Below are positions 6,658-14,170 of a DNA stretch of 19,061 nucleotides, piece by piece (within the stretch, counting starts at the first letter, position 1; each line of letters starts with the position of its first letter). The position numbers were made by a program, and so were the translations under genes. Under the pieces are notes generated by a model. That model was not told where the DNA came from, ran no database searches, and worked only from the letters and a program-made list of their open reading frames with translations. The stretch is from OMOG01 sp041485845 (GTDB lineage: Bacteria; Acidobacteriota; Terriglobia; Bryobacterales; Bryobacteraceae), in contig JBGPKH010000091.1 of the NCBI GenBank assembly GCA_041485845.1, positions 1-19,061 on the forward strand. The letters run 5' to 3'.

Positions 6658-7155
6658 ATGCCGCCATCGTCGATACCGGACGTGGTCTCGATGCTGTTTA
6701 AAGGAGACACACGGGCGCTTGCCTACCGGCCTCACATCACCGGCCGATTGCGCGGGATCTCCTTTATGACGCTGGCTGAGTTGGAGCGTTGGCCGCTCGA
6801 ACGGGACTGGGGCCAGAGGCGGAAGCTCGAACTAGCCCAACACCTGACACGGTACACTGTCCTGCCGGTCAGCCGCGAGTTGTGTTGCAAATGGGCCGAG
6901 GTTTCCTTCGCCGCGAAGCGAAAGGGGCGTCCGATCCAAACAGCCGACGCCTGGATTGCAGCGAGTGCCCTCTACTATCAGATCCCCCTCATCACCAACA
7001 ATCGCGGCGATTATTCCGTAGTTGACGGCTTGGTCCCGCTCTCGGCGACCACCGTTCGAGCAGACTATGTATTGTTTAGTGGGGGCTGTGGGGTGAGCTG
7101 GCGCCGGTTGGACATCCAGGCTTATGCTGGAGCCAGCTCGGACCGCGGGCCGTAA
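6654..7155 (+). pseudogene. VapC-like PIN-domain toxin, frameshifted
   Basis: PIN toxins are Mg-dependent RNases. ATG 6654 gives MNAAIVDT, the normal PIN start, but runs into a stop 15 codons on. Removing one G of the GG at 6678-6679 restores MNAAIVDTDVVSMLFK and joins the long frame to 7155. In that frame the other acidic residues are present: Glu in TLAELERW, Asp in QTADAWIAAS and Asp in NNRGDYSVV. Starting instead at ATG 6658 keeps the long frame open but gives MPPSSIPDVV and loses the first catalytic VDTD, so that product would be inactive. The last 35 or so residues after DGLVPLS look unlike the family and overlap the protease fragment on the other strand, so the true 3' end may also be lost. 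A sequencing error is possible. Confidence 0.75.
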
Positions 7156-7486
7156 TACGAAGCACATCGATTGGGCCTCCCACGCCTGGCGTATTGGCGT
7201 CGATATTTGTCAGAACGTGCTGGTTAGTCACGAGGTAAAGCGCGTATGTATTCGTCGTATCGTCGACTTTTTTCACAAAATGCCCATACAGGAAGCCGGA
7301 TGCGAGCTGAACAAAAGGCCCCCGCTGGGCTACAGGTTTGCCATCAGTACCAACAACTGCGACCAGCGGGCGGTAGCCAATCGCAACGACGCTGTCAAAA
7401 AAGAATGGTGGAATTAAGGCGGCAGTCAGCCGGGCCACGGTACCGGCCGCTAGAGCCAAAAGGAAAACCAACTTCCGTTTCTGCAT
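7076..7486 (-). pseudogene. Trypsin-like serine protease, N-terminal fragment
   Basis: 136 codons from ATG 7486, preferred over ATG 7501 because AGGAG lies 7 bp before it and a signal peptide (MQKRKLVFLLALAAGTVA) begins there. The mature part reads like the first barrel of a trypsin-like protease: VAIGYRPLVAVVG, a glycine-rich ASGFLYG strand, and LVTNQHVLT, where the His matches the catalytic histidine of LVTNKHVV-type proteins. The frame ends soon after DVLRI in unrelated sequence, so the catalytic Asp and Ser are absent. Its truncated end overlaps the abnormal tail of the VapC frame, which places a recombination junction near 7080-7150. Confidence 0.6.
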
Positions 7487-7714
7487 ACACACGCTCCTCA
7501 TCGAACTCCCTTACCCAAGATATGCCACACTAGAGGGTTTCCTTTCAACAGTATTTTGGCGGGTGCCGCCATGCTGGAAGGTTATCGCCCTGACGAAATG
7601 ACTGCTGAATCTGCAAAGTTCATGTGACTTATGTGGACAGAACCCCACCCGGCCGGTACACTTCACGCCGTGTCCCCCCCCAATTGCCCGCCGTCTCCGG
7701 ACGGAGACCATCAA

Positions 7715-8275
7715 ATGTTTCACCCAGGACGAGCTCGGCACCTGCTGGCCGTCATCACCAGCAAGCGCGACCGCGCCCTATTCCTGCTGTCGTACCGGCA
7801 CGGCCTCCCGGCCTCCGAAGTCGGCCTGCTCCACACCGCCGACCTGGATTTAAGAAAACTGCGGATCATGATGCACCGGCTGAAGGGCAGTTTTTCCGGA
7901 GAGCACCCGCTGCAACCCGACGAAGCCAAGGCCCTGAAAGCCTACCTACGTTCCCGCCGGTCAGACTCCCCTATCCTGTTCACCAGCGTCCGGGACGAAC
8001 CGATTAGCCGCCGCGGCCTGGACTGGCTCATCAAGCAGTACGGCATGAAAGCCAAACTGCCAACCGAGAAATTACACTTCCACGTCCTGAGACATTCCAT
8101 CGCCACCCACCTGCTCGACGCCGGCGCCGACCTTCGCTTTGTGCAGGACTGGCTCGGCCACAGCAACATCCAGAACACCGTTATCTACGCCTACCTCAGC
8201 TCGGCCACCCGCACGGAAAGGCCCGGACGTTTTTTCGGAAGATGGCACGGTTATAGCCAGTCTGAAATATTCTAA
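7715..8275 (+). CDS. Short tyrosine recombinase (phage-integrase family)
   Basis: 186 aa from ATG 7715, essentially the catalytic domain alone. The full active-site set is visible: Arg28 (SYRHGLPASEV), Lys57 (RLKGS), His123 and Arg126 (HVLRHSIATHLLDAG), His149 (WLGHSNIQNT) and Tyr158 (TVIYAYL). The N-terminus appears frameshifted. In the neighbouring frame the bases just upstream encode TIKCFTQDEL, and adding one C at about 7737 would continue it as ELRHLLAVI, the expected family sequence. The present protein would replace those residues with MFHPGRA. The tail after SSATR also looks atypical. It may still be active, as the catalytic residues are intact. It is followed by a terminator at 8281. 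Confidence 0.8.
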   Translation: MFHPGRARHLLAVITSKRDRALFLLSYRHGLPASEVGLLHTADLDLRKLRIMMHRLKGSFSGEHPLQPDEAKALKAYLRSRRSDSPILFTSVRDEPISRRGLDWLIKQYGMKAKLPTEKLHFHVLRHSIATHLLDAGADLRFVQDWLGHSNIQNTVIYAYLSSATRTERPGRFFGRWHGYSQSEIF

Positions 8276-8280
8276 TACCG

Positions 8281-8311
8281 ACTCCCCCACCCTTCTCGTT
8301 GGGGAGTTTTT
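8281..8311 (+). terminator. Rho-independent terminator after the recombinase
   Basis: ACTCCCC (8281-8287) pairs perfectly with GGGGAGT (8301-8307) and is followed by a T run (8308-8311). It lies 5 bp after the recombinase stop codon. The loop is 13 nt, somewhat long. Confidence 0.7.
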
Positions 8312-8537
8312 AATTGGCCACACTCGTGCTACCAGGCGCAAAGTACGGGTCGGTTTTTGCTCCCGAGACGCATCACCCCCCCGCCAAAAACAGGCTTCCC
8401 CGGCATCGCCCCATTTCGCCTTCTCGTTTGGCGATGCGAAGTTGCATCGAATTGAGCCGAATTCAGTGGCTCTTGCGCCCCCGCCGGAGCGTTTTGCTTC
8501 GCCTTTTGCCCATTCTGCGAAATCAGACCGGACGGCG
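8312..8537. other. No supported gene
   Basis: Two overlapping plus-strand ORFs cross this stretch, but their translations are rich in Arg, Ser and Pro with no domain, signal or ribosome-binding site. I see no repeat or RNA structure beyond the terminator at its left edge. Confidence 0.5.
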
Positions 8538-8585
8538 CCGGTTCCTGACGTCGTTATCCGCGGAGGCCGAGTGCTGGACGGATGA
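8538..8585 (+). pseudogene. Relic resembling the N-terminus of an amidohydrolase
   Basis: Fifteen codons read PVPDVVIRGGRVLDG and then TGA. 'D-hydrophobic-IRGGRVLDG' is the opening strand pair of D-aminoacylase/dihydroorotase-type amidohydrolases, which would continue with TG and later metal-binding HxH. Here it stops at once, 16 bp before the end of the convergent cupin gene. The match is short, so this is suggestive only. Confidence 0.35.
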
Positions 8586-8601
8586 AGGAACCGCGTTCGA
8601 G

Positions 8602-8958
8602 CTACTTGCCCTTTAGTTCGATCTGTATCAACTCAGTAGGCTTGCTGTCCAGGCTCTCTGAGCTGTGCTTCTCTGCGGCGCTCCACGTGACCTCGCCAGC
8701 CTTGGCCTTTACTTCTCGAGTCTTTCCATCAGCCGACGTGAACCGTGTATTTCCACCCGTCAGTGAAACCGACACCATGGCCGGGTGCTCGTGCATCGGG
8801 GTCTTCTCATGCGGACCCGTTTTCCACCGCAGCACTCTGACCTGCTCGTTTTCAAACTCTACCTTGCATTGCTTCGGGGCCACCTTAACCGGGTCTTGCG
8901 CCCTAAGGGTAGAAACAGCGAGGCATACTATTGCCCCCAGCGACCAGACGTAACGCAT
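8602..8958 (-). CDS. Exported small cupin-domain protein
   Basis: 118 aa. ATG 8958 is preceded by a strong AAGGAG at about 8 bp and opens a signal peptide (MRYVWSLGAIVCLAVSTLRAQ). The remainder is one cupin-like barrel: EQVRVLRWKTGPHEKTPMHEHPAMVSVSLTGG, where His-x-His (HEH) and nearby residues could bind a metal, then AKAGEVTWSAAEKHSSESL and a closing IQIELK strand. Single-domain exported cupins are common in acidobacteria and their ligands are mostly unknown. The longer frame up to 9189 has no signal peptide or ribosome-binding site and crosses the probable promoter, so I reject it. Confidence 0.8.
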   Translation of the reverse strand: MRYVWSLGAIVCLAVSTLRAQDPVKVAPKQCKVEFENEQVRVLRWKTGPHEKTPMHEHPAMVSVSLTGGNTRFTSADGKTREVKAKAGEVTWSAAEKHSSESLDSKPTELIQIELKGK

Positions 8959-8999
8959 TTGCAATCTCCTTATCCCTGGGGTTTCAATTCCGGGTTCCC

Positions 9000-9029
9000 A
9001 GGCAGTTGGAAGTATACACCGAACTGCCT
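9000..9029 (-). promoter_or_regulatory. Inverted repeat around a -10-like box upstream of the cupin gene
   Basis: AGGCAGTT (9000-9007) and AACTGCCT (9022-9029) form a perfect 8-bp inverted repeat with a 14-base spacer. On the minus strand the spacer contains TATACT (9016-9011), a near-consensus -10 hexamer for the cupin gene 53 bp downstream. An operator covering the -10 box is plausible. No clear -35 is seen. Confidence 0.45.
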
Positions 9030-9187
9030 CTCTCCGTGGACCGGCTGAACCTTGCTTCCAGGTCAGGGCTTCGCGAAGCCGTCGAGAGCCACCCTGAGCC
9101 CTTCGTCGCCAACTCCAGAGGATTTTCGTATTCGTATCTCCGATTGCGGCCAGAACGCCGGCATCCTGTACACTGTCCACTGTCCAC

Positions 9188-10477
9188 ATGAAGTGTGCGC
9201 GAATAACACGCAGACAACTACTCGGTGGCGCGCTGGCGTCAACGGCCTTCGGGCAGTCGAAAGCCGTTTTTTATGCTGGCGCGGCCAAGCGCATCATTAC
9301 GCCGGACCCTCTGCTTCCAATCAGCGGGGGCATGGGGACTCCGACGCCGGCAAAGTCCAGACAGGGCGACCTGACCGCACGTGCGATGATATTCCGGTCG
9401 GGCTCGGAGACAGTTGCTGTGGCCGGTCTCGATCTGCTGGGCTATCCCTCCGTGCTCGGCGATCGCGCGCGCGGGCTCGTCCCGCGCCTGGAGCCCACGA
9501 GCATTCTGATCGGCTCCACGCACACGCACAGCGCTCCAGACTGCTACGCATACCCGGACGGCAAGGGCGGGCACACTGGCTCCCTTCCATACATGGAGTT
9601 CGTTGCACAGCAGGTGGGCGCCGCAATAAACGAAGCGCTGGACCGTCTGCAGCCGGCAGAACTGAGGATTGCGTCGGGTGACGCCAAAGGAAAGATCGCC
9701 TACAACTACTATGCGCCGGACCTGTACGACCGCGCCGTCTGCGTGCTGCAAATGCGGGCTACGAACGGGCAACCCATTGGCACAATGGTCAACTACGCAA
9801 TTCATCCGGAGGTGATGGGAAGCGCCCAGGGCATCCTGAGTCCGGACCTCGTGGGCCCGCTGTACGAACGCATCGAACAGACAGCCGGCGGCATCGCGCT
9901 GTTCATGAACGGGGCACAGGGCGGCATGGTCACGGCGGACAACCGAAACCTGGACGCTCCTAAGGACAACCTGCGCGCTTACTGGAACGATTCCCGGTCG
10001 TGGAGCGAGTGCGAGCGAATCGGCAGACTGCTCGCCGATGAGTCTTTGCGAATTATCGGTTCCACTCCGTGGCAAAGCAGTGCCTTGCTGAAGAATTACT
10101 GGAAAGAAGTGCGGTTTCCTGTGGAGTCGACCGACATGTGGCAGGTGGTCACTCTCTCGCCTTTGAAATACCCGCACCGGGCCGATCGGACCATCACCGC
10201 GCGAATCAATCTGATCAACCTGGGTGGGTCGCAGATGCTGACGATCCCGGGTGAGGCCCTGCCCAACATCGGCTTGTATCTGAAGCGCAAGATGCAGGGC
10301 GAGCATAAATTCCTGTTCGGCCTCACAAACGACGCGTTCGGCTACATCCTCACCAAGGTGGACTTCAACAGCTTTGAGAGATATCGCTATGTCTCGCGGG
10401 TGTCGCTCGGCGAAATGACGGGTGAGATCTTGATTGAGAACGCGCTCGATTTGCTCAAAAGCGCTTCTGGCAGGTAA
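9188..10477 (+). CDS. TAT-exported neutral ceramidase-like hydrolase
   Basis: 429 aa. The N-terminus (ARITRRQLLGGALASTAFGQ) is a twin-arginine signal. The mature protein matches the neutral/alkaline non-lysosomal ceramidase N-terminal family, zinc amidases that cleave N-acyl groups from sphingolipids. Visible motifs are YAGAAKRIITP at the start of the domain, the zinc-binding STHTHSAPD (two His), NYAIHPEVMG and FMNGAQGGMV. At 429 aa it is much shorter than true ceramidases (about 650-700 aa) and lacks their C-terminal Ig-like domain. Many bacterial homologues of this size have unknown substrates. No Shine-Dalgarno is visible. A TACACT box at 9169-9174 would start transcription almost at the ATG, so the mRNA may be nearly leaderless. 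Confidence 0.8.
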   Translation: MKCARITRRQLLGGALASTAFGQSKAVFYAGAAKRIITPDPLLPISGGMGTPTPAKSRQGDLTARAMIFRSGSETVAVAGLDLLGYPSVLGDRARGLVPRLEPTSILIGSTHTHSAPDCYAYPDGKGGHTGSLPYMEFVAQQVGAAINEALDRLQPAELRIASGDAKGKIAYNYYAPDLYDRAVCVLQMRATNGQPIGTMVNYAIHPEVMGSAQGILSPDLVGPLYERIEQTAGGIALFMNGAQGGMVTADNRNLDAPKDNLRAYWNDSRSWSECERIGRLLADESLRIIGSTPWQSSALLKNYWKEVRFPVESTDMWQVVTLSPLKYPHRADRTITARINLINLGGSQMLTIPGEALPNIGLYLKRKMQGEHKFLFGLTNDAFGYILTKVDFNSFERYRYVSRVSLGEMTGEILIENALDLLKSASGR

Positions 10478-10848
10478 CTACAAGTGGGCACACGTTGCCG
10501 TCGAGCAAGGAGTGCAGGGTGCGACTGGCGGCCCAGCGCCCGATTTCCTGCTCGGCATCCGCCTCGCGGAGGCGCTCGGTCGGAGCACCCAAGATCACTG
10601 GGGGCCGAGGATTCGACACCGCTCCCGGGCCGTCGAATAAGCTCAGTCGAATGAGGGCATCTACCGATATTGGTAGGTAGCGCGTCCGACGAACTGGTTG
10701 CATCTTTGTACGAGTGGGCTACGATACGCCCAGAGGGCAAACCATTCGACGTCTTCGCGCGGAATCGGCCGCGCCTGCTGTGTTCACGGCTTCCTGCGCG
10801 AAACGGCCGCGCCCTTAAAGCAGAAAAGGCGCTGATAGCTCCGCGGCC
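10478..10848. other. No supported gene; coding-like debris
   Basis: Several short ORFs on both strands overlap here and none has a ribosome-binding site or recognisable motif. The least random is a plus-strand frame (10434-10640) continuing as YKWAHVAVEQGVQG just past the hydrolase stop in another frame. A minus-strand frame (10703-10455) is about as long. A short imperfect repeat, GCGCG-AA-CGGCCGCGCC, occurs twice between about 10756 and 10817. Confidence 0.45.
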
Positions 10849-11061
10849 CTAATGCGAGGAGCGACCGGGCCGAACCTCGTACACGCTCACGTAGCCCCGG
10901 CTCTTCCTGGTCTCCTGCACCAAGATGGGATCGATCGTATCGACGTCGTAGGAGGCGTAGGCGCGATGATTGTGCAGGATCACCCAGGGCCGTCCTGCCA
11001 GTTCGTAATCCGAAAGACTGAAATCCGTGACCGCCACATCGTCGAGAAGGTTCCAGTGAGA
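10849..11061 (-). pseudogene. C-terminal fragment of an unrecognised protein
   Basis: The minus-strand frame from about 11061 to a TAG at 10851-10849 reads as normal protein: LDDVAVTDFSL, ELAGRPWVILHNHRAYASYDV, ETRKSRGYVSVYEV. A stop in the same frame just upstream (TGA, before SHWNLL) and the lack of an ATG or ribosome-binding site suggest it is the surviving 3' end of a longer gene. GTG 11037 could start a 62-aa product. I do not recognise the family. Confidence 0.5.
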
Positions 11062-11350
11062 TCAAGCTCACTTCAGACCAGGTGATCCGAATCCTTCGTT
11101 CACGGCTTTCTGCCGGTCGGACAATCCGGGAGCCATCAGAAGTGGCGCAATCCGCAACTACGAAGCGGTCATCGTGGCGCACCACGTGATCGTGCCCTTC
11201 CGCTTGGCACGATGGGGGCAATCATCGAAGGCAGCGGCATTGCACCTGTCGATTGGCTCAAATGAGCGCTGAGAGAGCGGATTCCGCGGTTGAGCCGCGA
11301 AATGCCGGAACGGTCAAGCTTCACCGGCCTCCTCGCACGCCTGGGCCTGC
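11062..11350 (+). other. Intergenic debris before metH-like gene
   Basis: Two adjacent plus-strand frames hold protein-like pieces, RNYEAVIVAHHVIVPF and then, one frame over, MGAIIEGSGIAPVDWLK ending at TGA 11263-11265. This reads like the frameshifted end of a gene. There is also a perfect inverted repeat AGTGAG-ATCAAG-CTCACT at about 11055-11072. No intact gene is supported. Confidence 0.4.
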
Positions 11351-11360
11351 GCTAAAATCG
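11351..11360 (+). promoter_or_regulatory. Putative -10 region of the metH/metF gene
   Basis: GCTAAAATCG contains TAAAAT (11353-11358), 50 bp before the chosen start. It differs by one base from the element before selC. No clear -35 box is visible. Confidence 0.4.
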
Positions 11361-11408
11361 TACATATCGCAACTTCCGTATCCGAAATGGTCTTTGCGAT
11401 GCTTTCCC

Positions 11409-13277
11409 ATGACCACAGTTACGAGTACCCGCGCCCAGGAATTCCGCGATCAATTGTCGCGCCGCGTGATGGTGGCCGACGGCGCTATGGGTACCATGCT
11501 CTATGCGCGCGGCGTGTTCATCAACCGCTGCTTCGATGAGCTCTGCGTCTCTCAGCCCGACCTGGTCCGCGGCATCCACCTCGAGTACGTCAAGGCCGGC
11601 GCCGAAATTCTCGAGACCAATACCTTCGGCGCCACGCGTCCGCGCCTGGCGGCGTTCGGGATCGCCGAAAAGATCCAGGACATCAACCGCGCGGCCGTTC
11701 GCGTGGCCCGCGAAGCGGCCAAGGACGGCCCGTTCGTCGCCGGAGCCGTGGGCCCGCTCGGCGTGCGCATCGAACCGCTCGGCCCCACTTCATTTGCCGA
11801 AGCCCGCGAAGCCTTCCGCCAGCAGGTCGACGCGCTCCTCGAAGCCGGCGTCGATCTCCTGATCCTCGAGACCTTCGGCAACCTCGACGAGCTCCGCGAA
11901 GCCGTCACTGCCGCCAACGAAGCTTCGGGAGGCGAGATCGCCATCATCGCCCAGGTGACCATCGACGATTTCGGACACCTCCCCGGCGGCACCGACACCG
12001 AAACCTTCACGCGCGCCATGGATTCCTGGCCGGTGGATGTCATCGGGCTGAATTGCTCGGTCGGCCCCAAGGCCACGCTCGAGACCATCGAGCGCATGAT
12101 GCAGTATTCCTCGAAGCCCATGAGCGCCATGCCCAACGCGGGGCTGCCCATGCGCATCGAGGGGCGCAACATCTATCTCTGCTCGCCGGAGTACATGGCG
12201 CAGTACGCGCGCCGCCTGTTGTGGGCCGGCGTCAAAGTCATCGGCGGATGCTGCGGCACCACGCCCGAGCACATCAAGCTCATCCGCTCGGAAACGCGCT
12301 CGCTGCAGCCCGCGCAAAAGAAGCTCGCCATCACGGTGGAGGAGCCGGAGGCGAAGGCGCACGCGCTGGCTCCCGTTCCCATGGCGCAAAAATCCAAGCT
12401 GGGCGCCAAGCTGGCGGAGGGGAAATTCGTCGCTTTCGTCGAGATCCTGCCGCCGCGCGGCATCGATGCCACCCGCGAGATCGACGGCGCACGGCGCTGC
12501 GGCGAGCACGGCATCGACTGCATCAATGTCCCGGACGGCCCACGCGCCAGCGCCCGCATGAGCGCGCAGGTGACCTGCCAGCTCATCCAGCAGCAGGCCG
12601 GCATCGAAGCCGTGAACCACTTCTGCTGCCGCGACCGCAACATCCTGGGCATCCAGTCGGAGTTGCTCGGCGCCCACACCGTGGGAGTGCGCAACCTCAT
12701 CTGCATCACGGGCGACCCGCCGCGCATGGGCGCGTATCCGGATGCCACCGCGGTCTTCGACGTGGACGCCATCGGGCTGGTCAACATCGTGCGCAATCTC
12801 AACCACGGTCTGGATATCGGCGGCAATCCCATGGGCTCGCAGACCGCGCTGCTGATCGGCGTGGGCGCCAACCCCGGCGCGCTCAACATGGACGAAGAGA
12901 TCCGGCGCTTCGAGTGGAAGGTGGAAGCCGGCGCCGAATATGTGGTGACGCAGCCGGTGTTCGACTTGGACGACCTGGAGCGCTTCCTCAAGCGTACCGG
13001 GCACGTTCGGATTCCGGTGATCTGCGGCATCTGGCCGCTCACCAGCTACCGCAACGCCGAGTTCATGGTCAACGAGCTGCGCGTGCCCGTGCCCGAGGAA
13101 TTCATGGAGCGTATGCGCCGCGTGGACAACGCCGAGAAGGCCCGCGAAGAAGGCGTCGCCATCGCGCGCGAGATGGTGACGCGGGTCCGGCACATGGTCC
13201 AAGGTGTACAATTGAGCGCGCCCTTCGGCCGCTACCAGATGGCCCTGGACGTCGCGGAGGCCATCGGTCCGCGCTGA
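11409..13277 (+). CDS. Bifunctional homocysteine S-methyltransferase / methylenetetrahydrofolate reductase
   Basis: 622 aa from ATG 11409; the longer frame from 11253 adds an unconserved, Pro/Arg-rich leader that crosses the likely promoter. Residues about 1-300 are the homocysteine methyltransferase barrel (VMVADGAMGTMLYARG, ETNTFGATRPRL). Its three zinc cysteines are visible: Cys216 in GLNCSVGP and Cys281-Cys282 in GGCCGTTPEH. Residues about 340-620 are a MetF-type FAD reductase domain (VEILPPRG, NHFCCRDRN, ITGDPPRMGAYP, YVVTQPVFD, GIWPLTSYRNAEF). Size and order match Bacillus YitJ (about 612 aa). It lacks the folate, cobalamin and reactivation domains of full MetH, so methyl transfer probably uses another donor or a separate protein. 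The next gene, tsaC, starts 11 bp after its stop. Confidence 0.92.
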   Translation: MTTVTSTRAQEFRDQLSRRVMVADGAMGTMLYARGVFINRCFDELCVSQPDLVRGIHLEYVKAGAEILETNTFGATRPRLAAFGIAEKIQDINRAAVRVAREAAKDGPFVAGAVGPLGVRIEPLGPTSFAEAREAFRQQVDALLEAGVDLLILETFGNLDELREAVTAANEASGGEIAIIAQVTIDDFGHLPGGTDTETFTRAMDSWPVDVIGLNCSVGPKATLETIERMMQYSSKPMSAMPNAGLPMRIEGRNIYLCSPEYMAQYARRLLWAGVKVIGGCCGTTPEHIKLIRSETRSLQPAQKKLAITVEEPEAKAHALAPVPMAQKSKLGAKLAEGKFVAFVEILPPRGIDATREIDGARRCGEHGIDCINVPDGPRASARMSAQVTCQLIQQQAGIEAVNHFCCRDRNILGIQSELLGAHTVGVRNLICITGDPPRMGAYPDATAVFDVDAIGLVNIVRNLNHGLDIGGNPMGSQTALLIGVGANPGALNMDEEIRRFEWKVEAGAEYVVTQPVFDLDDLERFLKRTGHVRIPVICGIWPLTSYRNAEFMVNELRVPVPEEFMERMRRVDNAEKAREEGVAIAREMVTRVRHMVQGVQLSAPFGRYQMALDVAEAIGPR

Positions 13278-13288
13278 GATCGCACCTA

Positions 13289-13927
13289 ATGGCTACCGAC
13301 CTGGTCGAGATCAACCAAGAAGAGCCCCAGCCCGAAGTCCTGGAGCGAGCCGCCGCCGCCGTGCGCCGCGGCAGAGTGGTCGCCATCCCCAGCGACGCGT
13401 TGTATACGCTGGTGGCCGATCCTTTCAATCTGCGCGCCGTGACCCAAGTCTACAAGGCCAAGGGCCGCGAGCCTAACCGCTCGCTTCCCATCCTGGTCCG
13501 CGACCTGATGATGGCGGAGGATCTGGCCGGCGAGTTGAACAACCGCTTCTTCATTCTGGCGCGGCGATTCTGGCCGGGGCCGCTGACCATCATCGTGCCG
13601 GCCTCGGCCAAGGTGCCGCTGAAAGTCACCGGGAACACCGGCCGCATGGCGCTGCGCCAATCGCGCTCCAACATCGCCAACCAGCTCATCGCCTTGCTGA
13701 ACGGACCGCTGATCTCCACCAGCGCCAACATTTCCGGCCATCCGACGTGCCGCAGCGGAATCGAAGTTTTCGGCATGATGGATGGCCGCGTGGATCTGGT
13801 GGTCGACGGCGGCATGTGCAGCGGCCAGGGCGCGACCACGGTGGATATCACCGAACCGTACTGGCGCCTCATAAAGGCCGGCGCCATCGAAGAAAAGGAA
13901 ATCGCCGACTGTCTGAAGCCGTCGTAA
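13289..13927 (+). CDS. tsaC: L-threonylcarbamoyladenylate synthase (Sua5/YrdC/YciO family)
   Basis: 212 aa. It makes threonylcarbamoyl-AMP from threonine, bicarbonate and ATP, the first step of the t6A37 modification on ANN-decoding tRNAs. The YrdC fold is clear: RGRVVAIPSDALYTLVADP, KAKGREPNRSLPILV with the K-x-R nucleotide-binding motif, FWPGPLTIIV, RMALRQSRS and LISTSANISG with the conserved SxxN. ATG 13289 fits the family N-terminus; the same frame extends far upstream through metH but only as a GC-rich shadow. No strong ribosome-binding site is present, so translation is probably coupled to metH. Length is normal for the short form without the Sua5 C-terminal domain. Confidence 0.88.
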   Translation: MATDLVEINQEEPQPEVLERAAAAVRRGRVVAIPSDALYTLVADPFNLRAVTQVYKAKGREPNRSLPILVRDLMMAEDLAGELNNRFFILARRFWPGPLTIIVPASAKVPLKVTGNTGRMALRQSRSNIANQLIALLNGPLISTSANISGHPTCRSGIEVFGMMDGRVDLVVDGGMCSGQGATTVDITEPYWRLIKAGAIEEKEIADCLKPS

Positions 13928-14170
13928 GGCGCCTGCCGATTCTTCCCGGTGGCGGCGGAGGGTGGCTGGCGCGATATCTCGCCGGGACCGCGCTCGGAAC
14001 ACTCGCCATCAACGTCACCGGCTCCTTTCCGATTCGCCTCATCATGACGCTGCGGACCGAGCGTGTGCAGTGGGAGACCTGCTTCCGCGATTCGCGAGGG
14101 CGGCATGCGGACCGGCCTGGCCAACGTGATCGGCAGCGTCACCCGGCGCACCCGGGGCTTGGGCTGCTAG
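13915..14170 (+). pseudogene. crcB: Fluoride channel CrcB/FluC, internally deleted
   Basis: FluC is a small dual-topology membrane channel of about 125 aa that exports fluoride. Here one frame gives GGGGGWLARYLAGTAL followed at once by GTLAINVTGSF, the conserved first and second helix motifs with the linker between them missing, then LIMTLRTERV. After another jump, WETCF and, in the next frame, IREGGMRTGLANVIGSVT match the final helix of the family. The middle, including the region that carries the channel's Phe residues (normally TTFSTF), is gone. With two deletions, a frame change and no start codon it cannot make a channel. It overlaps the end of tsaC. Confidence 0.75.

Noticed and set aside
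8314..8616. 100-codon plus-strand ORF
   Set aside because: Starts inside the terminator region's flank, no ribosome-binding site, and composition unlike a folded protein.
9239..10306. 355-codon minus-strand ORF opposite the ceramidase-like gene
   Set aside because: Mirror ORF of a confidently assigned gene.
11240..11408. SAM, SAH or cobalamin riboswitch upstream of metH/metF
   Set aside because: I looked for the conserved cores. CTGAGA and a GCCGG/CCGGC pairing are present by chance, but no full core or pseudoknot partner is found.
11790..13211. Long minus-strand ORF (473 codons) opposite metH/metF
   Set aside because: It is a mirror of the real gene created by GC-rich codon use; the translation is rich in His, Asp and Val with no domain, signal or ribosome-binding site.
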